DNA of 64,000 bases. Origin: Mycocentrospora acerina (taxonomy: Eukaryota; Ascomycota; Dothideomycetes; Pleosporales). Under the pieces are notes generated by a model that did no database searches, was not told the origin of the DNA, and worked only from the letters and a program-made list of their open reading frames with translations. The position numbers and the translations under genes were made by a program. The stretch's first letter is position 1. Each line of letters begins with the position of its first letter. Positions 57,050 to 64,000 of the stretch are shown here, one piece after another. Where the stretch lies: the NCBI GenBank assembly GCA_022701365.1, contig JAKUHH010000241.1:1-64000 (forward strand), read 5' to 3'.

Positions 57050-59335
57050 TTAATTCTTCTCCACCAAGGTCTGATGTGGCAGGACTGGAATTATTATTGA
57101 ACTAATGTAATTTGCACCAGTAAAAATACGATTGACAGCGCCTTTGTGGTAAGAGATGTCGACTGCACGTTCAAACCCAGCAATTCTTCCTTTCCCTTCA
57201 ACTGGGGTGATCTCAATACGAAGCCGATGTCCTGCACGAACTCGTGCGGTAGAAGGCAGTAGCTCAACCTCAATCGGGACAACTTGATTTGGAATAAGTG
57301 GTAGAGCGTCCTTTTCTTTGTGCGTATGCCAAGGGCGTCCAACTATGCTCTTCTTATCGTCCAAAGCTCGGTGAGAGGCCTTGAGAACACCCCACGTCAA
57401 CGGAGCGACTGAACCAGTCTCTCTTGTTCGATAGTGCACTTCTCGTTCACCATCCAGAACGCGCAGCGCAATGTAAACATCAGCGTCTAAAGATGACGAT
57501 GATATCCACAAGCTAGCGCTGAAATGACCCGCAAGTTCAAGGTCTCTTTGTAGAGGTTCCGAGTCAAAACAGACAATAGGAACATCCTCTAGAGGGGCAT
57601 TACCGTCTGCAGAATATTCGACTACCCCTTGAGCTGTTGAGGGGGTGTCAGAAATATGACCATGACCATCCTTCCAATCAAGAAACAATTTGCGATGTTC
57701 GGTCCCTGGAATTGGCCAGCTATCAGAACTACGCCATTCGACTTCACCATCCCCTATGCGTTGAATGTAGCGCACTGCTGGAGATTCTTGGGCTGGTGCA
57801 TGCCCTTTGAGGTGCTCATCAAAGAATTCTTCAATGTGCCGTTTGCTGTCGATATACATGTAGGATGTGTATACAGCGTCCCACACCAGCAGTCGCTTCG
57901 ACTTCGCAGAAATCTCCCTAAATGCTTCAAATCCAGCACGACCATGAATCCAAGAAGTTTGTGATGCCGAAATAAGAGTAGGAATACTGATACGGGAAAA
58001 ATCCGCTGATAACACCTCTTCATGGTAGTGCTTATCGTCCCATGGATGGTCTTGCAATCCCCCCACAAAATCTACCGCGTCGGATTCGGGATTTCTAGAG
58101 AGTTCAAGCCTGTCCTGAAACCACCAACGGCGGTAATTTTCAAGTAAAATCCCTCCTGGATATGCCAGATCGCGGTATGCATCCGAGTCGGATGCCAATG
58201 GTGCGATTGCTTTGAGAGCAGGGGGTCGTAAAGCAGCCACGTTCCATTGATTAGTTCCATTGTAAGAGGCACCGTAAATACCAACATTGCCATTGCTCCA
58301 AGATTGCTCCGATGCCCACTGTATAGAGTCGTAGTAGTCTTCTGCTTCCTGCTTGGAAAAGGGGCTTAGAGTTCCTGGCGATTGCCCTACACCTCGTGCA
58401 TCAACCCGAACCACAACATAGCCACGAGGTACCCAGTCGCTACTGTTGGCACTCACTCCGTTTTCCGAATATCGATGGTAAGCACTGGTTGAGGATCGGT
58501 CCTGCTCGTACCAAGCTGCTTCACGTTCCTCGCTCGCAAGGCGTTCTACTTCTGTGTTGGTTGCGCCTATTGGAAAGGCTCGACCATAGATACTTAGCCT
58601 GATTAATACTGGATATGTCCCTTCGGCGAGTGGGCGAAAAACGTCGGCGAATGTATAACTTCCATCACGAAGTGGCACTCTGACATCACGCACCGCTTTG
58701 ATACCAAGCAGTCCTCGTCTAGTTTGGTTACGGGCTTCTGCAGCTCCACGGAACCGGCGACCTAGTTGTTTGAATATTGCGGTGACGGCTGGCATTTTCT
58801 CAAAAGCCTCAACATCGAGGTTGAACGATATTCCATCCGCATTCGCATCAACTGCATCCCTTGTAGACCTGTCAACCAAAATACCATTGGAAAGATCTCG
58901 TTCTTTTCCCAGGCTCTGCACAAATCGTGCACGATTGACGACTGCTGGGTGCTGAATGTTATTGTCTGCCCCGTTACTGGATTCGTCATGCAAAGATGCC
59001 AGCGTCAAAGCAGGAGCTCCCTTCGTTACTCCAATAACTAATATTCCAATAGAGAAGGTGATATCTTCACCTAATCTGTATAGAAATTCGCCTCCCTGGT
59101 TGGTTACACCTTTATGTGAAGGCGTTTCATAATCTAGGCCAATAATTGGCCCGTCATTGAACTGCCCTTTCAAAATTTGTAAAGTCATAACTGAATATGG
59201 AACAGCCTCAAAGTTTTTTGGATGCTCAGTGAAATAAGAGTGCATTTGGGTGGGAAGGGAAGGTGTGTGGACAAGTAAACAATACAAAGTTCTTGATCTT
59301 AATTCGTTAATCAATGACAAATGACACTGCGCCAT
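57050..59335 (-). CDS. CocE / X-Pro dipeptidyl-peptidase-type hydrolase with N-terminal extra domain
   Basis: An open frame of 761 aa. Residues about 210-480 are an alpha/beta hydrolase of the CocE/NonD type. The segment VPLRDGSYTFADVFRP opens it, VDARGVGQSPG follows, and the nucleophile elbow GIYGASYNG has Ser357. The C-terminal part (about 540-755) fits the X-Pro peptidase C-terminal jelly-roll domain, for example GHRLRIEITP. Such enzymes cleave acyl esters, amides or X-Pro peptides; the substrate is unknown. Residues about 52-190 (LKGQFNDGPIIGLDYETP, GEFLYRLGEDITFSIG) look like a domain I associate with bacterial envelope proteins, which suggests a bacterial origin (inference). The start is uncertain: ATG 59335, ATG 59188, or an upstream exon. 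It is divergent from the homogentisate dioxygenase gene. Confidence 0.85.
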   Translation of the reverse strand: MAQCHLSLINELRSRTLYCLLVHTPSLPTQMHSYFTEHPKNFEAVPYSVMTLQILKGQFNDGPIIGLDYETPSHKGVTNQGGEFLYRLGEDITFSIGILVIGVTKGAPALTLASLHDESSNGADNNIQHPAVVNRARFVQSLGKERDLSNGILVDRSTRDAVDANADGISFNLDVEAFEKMPAVTAIFKQLGRRFRGAAEARNQTRRGLLGIKAVRDVRVPLRDGSYTFADVFRPLAEGTYPVLIRLSIYGRAFPIGATNTEVERLASEEREAAWYEQDRSSTSAYHRYSENGVSANSSDWVPRGYVVVRVDARGVGQSPGTLSPFSKQEAEDYYDSIQWASEQSWSNGNVGIYGASYNGTNQWNVAALRPPALKAIAPLASDSDAYRDLAYPGGILLENYRRWWFQDRLELSRNPESDAVDFVGGLQDHPWDDKHYHEEVLSADFSRISIPTLISASQTSWIHGRAGFEAFREISAKSKRLLVWDAVYTSYMYIDSKRHIEEFFDEHLKGHAPAQESPAVRYIQRIGDGEVEWRSSDSWPIPGTEHRKLFLDWKDGHGHISDTPSTAQGVVEYSADGNAPLEDVPIVCFDSEPLQRDLELAGHFSASLWISSSSLDADVYIALRVLDGEREVHYRTRETGSVAPLTWGVLKASHRALDDKKSIVGRPWHTHKEKDALPLIPNQVVPIEVELLPSTARVRAGHRLRIEITPVEGKGRIAGFERAVDISYHKGAVNRIFTGANYISSIIIPVLPHQTLVEKN

Positions 59336-59359
59336 TTAGATTGAAGCTCAAGTACTTAC

Positions 59360-59548
59360 CCGAGGTTCATAAATGCCATTTGCATAACGTCTCCAAAATG
59401 TGTCGATAATCATCTCACAAACTGCGGAGATACGTGGAAGCCGATAATGCCGTTGCTTCCAATGAGGGCTGTGCGGAGTAATTTTTTGGTAAGAACATGT
59501 CTCCATCTTTCGGATTTTTGAGGCTTTTACCGACGGCTGAGTTGTCAT
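59360..59548 (-). other. Possible upstream coding exon of the hydrolase gene
   Basis: From ATG 59548 a minus-strand frame of 63 codons ends at a consensus GTAAGT donor (59354-59359), in phase with an acceptor at ACTGAG that would join residue His38 of the main frame. No family is recognised. It could equally be 5' leader or a separate remnant. Confidence 0.3.
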
Positions 59549-59877
59549 GATTAGCCGCGGCTTTTCCACAGTATTTGATAACCCACTTTCTAAGTATTGC
59601 GCCGCTTCTTGTAAAGATAGCCCGCCATGAGCTGGAGAATCATAGTTGCACAAGGATGCTGCAGCTGTTCATCATATGGACAAATGTTCGGCCGGCCAGA
59701 ATTTGGACATTGATTGAACCTATCGCGTGAGGCTGTCATGGCGAGCTAACAATTAAAATATATTTAAAACTGTTGAGGAAGTTCTCCTTTCTCAAAATTC
59801 AAAATCCTGATCTAACTGGATCAGTTGATGCAGATATTTTCCAGGCCTCCTAGCTTGTGACAGAAACAGAGTCGAAG
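59549..59877. promoter_or_regulatory. Shared upstream region, hydrolase / homogentisate dioxygenase
   Basis: About 330 bp between two divergent genes, partly AT-rich. No binding site can be named. Confidence 0.35.
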
Positions 59878-61340
59878 ATGGGGCTACTAAATAAGACCAC
59901 GCCTTACACATTGAAAGACCCTTACAAGTATCACGATGGTTTAGGGAATTTTATTCAGTTAGTACAAATCCTGCCGTCACATTGAAAACAACTTATCATA
60001 TTATCAGATCAGAAGCGCAGCCAGGGGCTATACCTCAGGTCAATAACCACCCCCAGAAACCCCCTTTTGGGGTACGCACCGAGAAGCTATCAGGGACCTC
60101 ATTCGTGGGCCCGCGGCACAGGAATCTTCATACATGGTTATATCGTTCACGACCATCCTATTTTCATGATGAGTACAAGCCGTACAATCGCGATCTTGAA
60201 ACTGGCAATCCGTCTCTCCCAACACACGATACACCTAATTCTCTCTTCTGGCCAAAGTTCGATACTGGCCCTGCCCAGGATTTTGACTGGACTAAACAAC
60301 ATCTACTCGCTGGCAATGGCGCGCCTAGCCAGAAGCTGGGTCTTTCGATATGGGTTTTCAATATCAATAAGGACATGGAAGACAACACTGTGTTCACGAG
60401 TTTGGATGGTGAAGCGCTTATAGTTCCTTCAGTCGGCACTCTAGATGTCCAGACAGAGTTTGGTAAGCTACTTGTCAGACAGAACGAGTTTGCAGTCATT
60501 CCGCGTGGTGTCAAATACCGTGTAACGCTCCCAGAGGGTAAGCCATGCAGAGGTATAACACTCGAGCTATATCAAGGTCACTTCCAGCTACCAGATCTTG
60601 GTATTATTGGGTCTACCGGATTGGCACATCAACGAGACTTCCAGATCCCTGTAGCTCATTTTGATGGAGCTTTCATTCCAGATAAAGACACCACCGGTGG
60701 ATTTCTCGCAAAAAGCAATGATGGACCTGGTTGGACTACTATCGCTCGTCTCAACTACAAGCTCTGGTCTTGCAAACAACCTGCCACACCTTTTGACATC
60801 ACTGGCTGGCAAGGGAATCTCTACCCCTATAAATACGACGTCACTCGCTTCAGCTATCTTGGGAACGTGTCCTGGGATCATCACGATCCCTCGTTATTTG
60901 TTATTCTCACCGTACCAAACTATGGAAAAGAACCAGGTACTGCCGTAGTAGACTTCGCCGCTGTCGGTCCACGCTGGGAGGCCTCTGAAGATACTCTATG
61001 GACGCCATGGTACCATCGAAACACAATGCAGGAGTACATCTTCCCGATAATCAACAAAACGGATCCACATCATCCTTTAAATAGGGGTCGCGATTGGGCG
61101 CCGTTTGGTGGCTGGCTTAATGAATCTATGGCGCCTCATGGCAAGAATGACGACCAATACGAGTTCTGGGAGCAAAAGGACACAAACACCCCAGCCAGGT
61201 TACAGGAGGATGGCATTACAGCTGGCATTGTAGAGACTGAAACTGCCCTCTTCTTGACTGACTGGGCTTACAATCAGGCTCTCCAAAACTTCAAGGGCCA
61301 GACCGCTATCAACGGACCACGTGATAATAATAGCAATTGA
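59878..61340 (+). CDS. Homogentisate 1,2-dioxygenase (two exons)
   Basis: Proposed CDS is join(59878..59957,60008..61340), 470 aa. The long frame has no ATG near its 5' end. A GTTAGT donor and an ATCAG acceptor join it to exon 1 (MGLLNKTTPYTLKDPYKYHD), so that GLGNFIQ runs into SEAQPGAIP as in the family. Conserved segments follow: PQKPPFGVRTEKLSGTSF, APRH-like GPRHRNLHTWLYR, and DHHDPSLFVILT. Iron ligands can be assigned to H363 and E369 (YHRNTMQE) and H404 (MAPHG). The enzyme opens the ring of homogentisate to maleylacetoacetate in phenylalanine and tyrosine catabolism, normally in the cytosol. Sequence is rather diverged from the housekeeping form as I remember it, so this may be a paralogue acting on a related quinol. 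Fumarylacetoacetase and isomerase are absent from the window. Confidence 0.9.
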
Positions 61341-61942
61341 CTCGCTTAGCTAGTCTGATCTGCGAGATTACCATAGATAGACTTGTCGTCGTAGTGCAGT
61401 TAAATTATGAACCAAGATTTTATTCGTGTTGACGTCAAATATCTGGATGAGAGAAGTGAACAAGAAATAAATAAAAAATTGACCAATCCATTTACCATGA
61501 CTGTTTGCATCGGCTCTGATCTTATCATCACTGAAATGACAGTTCAGAAACGTTGGCAAAGTTGTAGAGATCTACCAATATCGAATGCTAAATACCTATT
61601 GATATGAGCTTAGGTCGGCGGGTGGTAAAGTAGAAAAATCCACGACGCCGTAATTCTCAAGTGTTAAGGAACGGCAGAGGTATTCTGGAAGCCAATGCTA
61701 CGAAACCCGAACTGTAACACTACAGGTTTACTATAAAGGAGTGGAAAGCGGTCGTGGAGAGAGGGACCAGAAATGTACAATCAAGTACCGGCCATAAACG
61801 TCGTAATTATTCTGCTCGAGGTGAGTTTTGGAGATTGGAACAAGTATCCCAATTCAAGAATGCCTGTGCAACATCAAATTAACAACGCTTAATGCTGGCC
61901 GGATGGAACCTATTAGATATCTGGAATACTATAAGTTGTAAT
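61341..61942. other. Intergenic region between convergent genes
   Basis: Short frames at 61368-61607 lie on both strands of the same stretch and match no family. No other feature is seen. Confidence 0.5.
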
Positions 61943-62925
61943 CTAATCTCCAGAAGTGTCGTTCAATAGGCTTTTACTCTTAAGTTCTTCAAGCCCTTCC
62001 AACCCTTTTAAGTCACGGTCGAAGTCAGGGCGCTGTAGCTGGAAGAGCTGGCTTGTCCTGCCGAAAGAGATGTCACCCAGCCTGCTTACCGGCCGTAGTA
62101 CCTATCAAGTAGTATTAGCTAATACAAATCAATGTAATATGTCGTTGACAAGAGAACACTCACAGAAACATCCAACGCATTTCCCTGTTCATTGAGCGCA
62201 TCCTCTCGTACCCAGAATTGGGTAACCTCTACGAGCTCCAACGACCCGGATTTGGTCCCAGGTTTAGCCCGACTGCTAAATTCCCGCACACTCTCCAGCT
62301 TGGCTTCCATACTGAAAATGGCCTCCTTGACACGAGGAGCTTTAACGGTCTTGGTATCAAACACCGGTGTTAAACCGCTAATGTCGAACTCCGAGACACC
62401 CTGGGGTGCATTGATGCTGGCGGCATTGGCAGCCTCGACAAATCCCTCACTAATGATGTTGACGACACACTCGCGCGTCTCGAGCAAGTTTATCAGCGTG
62501 TCCTTTGCGTCGGCCAGAGAGCTAGTGATACCAAGAGCCAGAATAGGAGGGTCAACATTGACCAAATTGAAGAAGCTGAACGGTGCCAAATTCTCTGATT
62601 TGCCATCTCGCGAACGCGTTGAGACAAAAGCGATGGGCCGCGGTGTGATGCCACTAACAAGGATCTTGTAGTTGTCGAACATATTGCGTCCTGGCGCATG
62701 CGGATCAATAGAGAGGTGCCTCGCCGTCTTCGCCGTATCAGAGTGTTTAAAATGAACATGATTTGCCCCATCCCCGATATTCCAGTTGAGATCCGGTGGT
62801 TGGATATACTGGAAATCAGCTGCGGCTTCATCCCAGCTTGGTCGACTGGCTTGGACTTCGTCCAAGTTTCCATGACGTAATAGGTGTTTGGCTGCAGCTT
62901 CTTTCACATGACGGTCAGAGGCCAT
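61943..62925 (-). CDS. Flavin-reductase-fold FMN protein (DIM6/NTAB type), two exons
   Basis: Proposed CDS is complement(join(61943..62101,62164..62925)), 306 aa. The first frame carries the flavin_reduct split-barrel fold: NYKILVSGITPRPIAFVSTR, LAPFSFFNLVNVDPPILALG, KDTLINLLETRECVVNIIS and the EAAN-x-xS segment. A GTGAGT donor after LDVS and a GATAG acceptor add VLRPVSRLGDISFGRTSQLF and a charged tail, phase 0. Members bind FMN. Some are reductases that feed monooxygenases, others have unknown roles. An unusual 90-residue N-terminal extension precedes the fold. It is convergent with the homogentisate dioxygenase gene, so a shared aromatic pathway is possible (inference). Confidence 0.87.
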
Positions 62926-63712
62926 TACGATATTTATTTGAATAATAAGAAACTAACGGAAGAAAAATACAGCACAGTGTGGCAGAGTGGTATCGATTCC
63001 CACTTGATCTATTGCCCTTCTTCTTAAGAATTTAAACTAAGCAGCTTTTGGCGCTTGGTATGTAGTTGAGTGCTGACCAATAGCTATTGGTAAAGGTGAT
63101 GAAATAGTTAGCCCGACAAATTTAGCCCGCCCAAACTAGCCGCCTCAAACAATACACTAATAACGCAGGCCGAGGCGTGGTTGAAATTTCTATATTAATT
63201 TGGCGAAATAAACACCATGATAAGCTCAGCCCGCCTTGGGGTAAGGGGTCCCATGACTACTATGATACATACCCGAATCTTTATCCCACCGCCTGACCGA
63301 CAGGGGTTGAGAGGAGCTGTATGGAAGTAGCTGGGGAATTATACGATGCTGGTGGTGAGGCGGATGGTATGCCCTTCATTCATGTTCATCTACGAAACCC
63401 TACACAACATTTGTAAACAGCAGCACAACATCGTGGATGACAGTCTTGACATTTCAGTTCTATCGTCTTACTACTTCAGAACCAAAGAAACTATTTGGAA
63501 TATCTTCAATTTTCTGCTGAAACTCCTGTCAATATTGCCCCAACATCCACATCCGTCTTTCCCTTCATGTTGAGAGGATCGATATATAACTTAATAATAC
63601 AACTGCCTTGTCAATCTTGGAAGACGACCACATTAAGGAAAGTTAACATGATGAGACGAAGTAAGGAGAGTAAAGGGTTGGACTATAAAGTGGAGAACTG
63701 ATAACTGTAGTC
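62926..63712. other. Intergenic region, no gene supported
   Basis: Upstream flank of the flavin-reductase-like gene, then unremarkable sequence. Overlapping frames at 63346-63701 show no homology that I recognise. Confidence 0.45.
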
Positions 63713-63815
63713 CTACGTGCATACTACCTACAATTTACAGGATGATTGTGCGTGCTAGGCCATCAGCTAAGAACGCGACCAATCAGCGAGTGGCACCTTT
63801 ATAGCGACTACGGCA
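63713..63815 (+). repeat. Island border repeat, copy 3
   Basis: Begins CTACGTGCATACTACC and shares ATTGTGCGTGCTAGGCCATC exactly with copy 1. It then follows both other copies through the CAATCAGCGAGTGGCACC region. Same orientation as copy 1. Confidence 0.75.
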
Positions 63816-64000
63816 GTAAGTCCATTTGCAATAGTTGCCAAAAGATGTTAAATAACAACAAAAAAGACAACCTAGCAGCTAAAAATATCATTATAAACAA
63901 ATAGAGGCCAAACTGTTTCTTTAAAACTATTAGGAAACTAAGAATAGCGAAAGGAAAATAGTACTGTTAAAGCACATACACGAATCTGTTTTTCTTCTTC
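63816..64000. other. Right edge of window, unassigned
   Basis: AT-rich sequence after the border repeat. Too short to classify. Confidence 0.3.

Noticed and set aside
63346..63701. Two overlapping frames near the right edge
   Set aside because: No family features; different frames of the same unremarkable sequence.
1..64000. tRNA, rRNA or riboswitch genes
   Set aside because: No cloverleaf with proper A and B boxes or rRNA core sequence was found by eye; a tRNAscan or Infernal run would be decisive.

Overview
The window looks like part of a filamentous ascomycete (Pezizomycotina) genome. Genes have short GT-AG introns of about 47-95 nt, two Zn2Cys6 regulators are present, and moderately GC-rich gene islands alternate with long, very AT-rich, CpG-poor tracts of dead retrotransposons. 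Copies of one LTR differ mainly by C-to-T and G-to-A changes (for example an end TGTAAC read as TATAAT). This is the pattern of repeat-induced point mutation (RIP), although no composition index could be computed here.

Gene island 1 (about 0.9-15.4 kb) holds a FAD aromatic monooxygenase, a TRI12-like MFS pump pseudogene and a four-gene group: a CTF1/FarB-like Zn2Cys6 factor, a mitochondrial 2-oxoglutarate carrier-like protein, a zinc alcohol dehydrogenase, and a mitochondrial fusion of HMG-CoA lyase with enoyl-CoA hydratase. A broken Baeyer-Villiger monooxygenase closes the island. The four-gene group suggests catabolism of a branched or short-chain acyl-CoA under a dedicated regulator (inference).

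The tract from 15.4 to 40.6 kb is nested transposons. It contains a Copia element carrying a target-duplication-flanked solo LTR of its own family, a Tad1-like LINE (zinc knuckle, endonuclease, RT, RNase H, poly-A), a complete Ty3/gypsy element inside that LINE with a perfect 5-bp duplication, solo LTRs, and a truncated second gypsy element.

Island 2 (40.57-45.36 kb) is small and bounded by an inverted pair of about 100-bp repeats. It contains a degenerate Zn2Cys6 gene and a decayed mitochondrial carrier. The tract from 45.4 to 57 kb holds a complete but mutated gypsy element on the minus strand, a fragment of the same family and a Fot1/pogo-type DNA transposon.

Island 3 (57.0-63.8 kb) holds a CocE/X-Pro-peptidase-type hydrolase with a bacterial-looking N-terminal domain, a homogentisate dioxygenase and a flavin-reductase-fold protein. 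These could together serve aromatic catabolism (inference). A third copy of the island-2 border repeat lies near the right edge. Exon structures are manual reconstructions from frame and splice signals. No tRNA, rRNA or CRISPR was seen.
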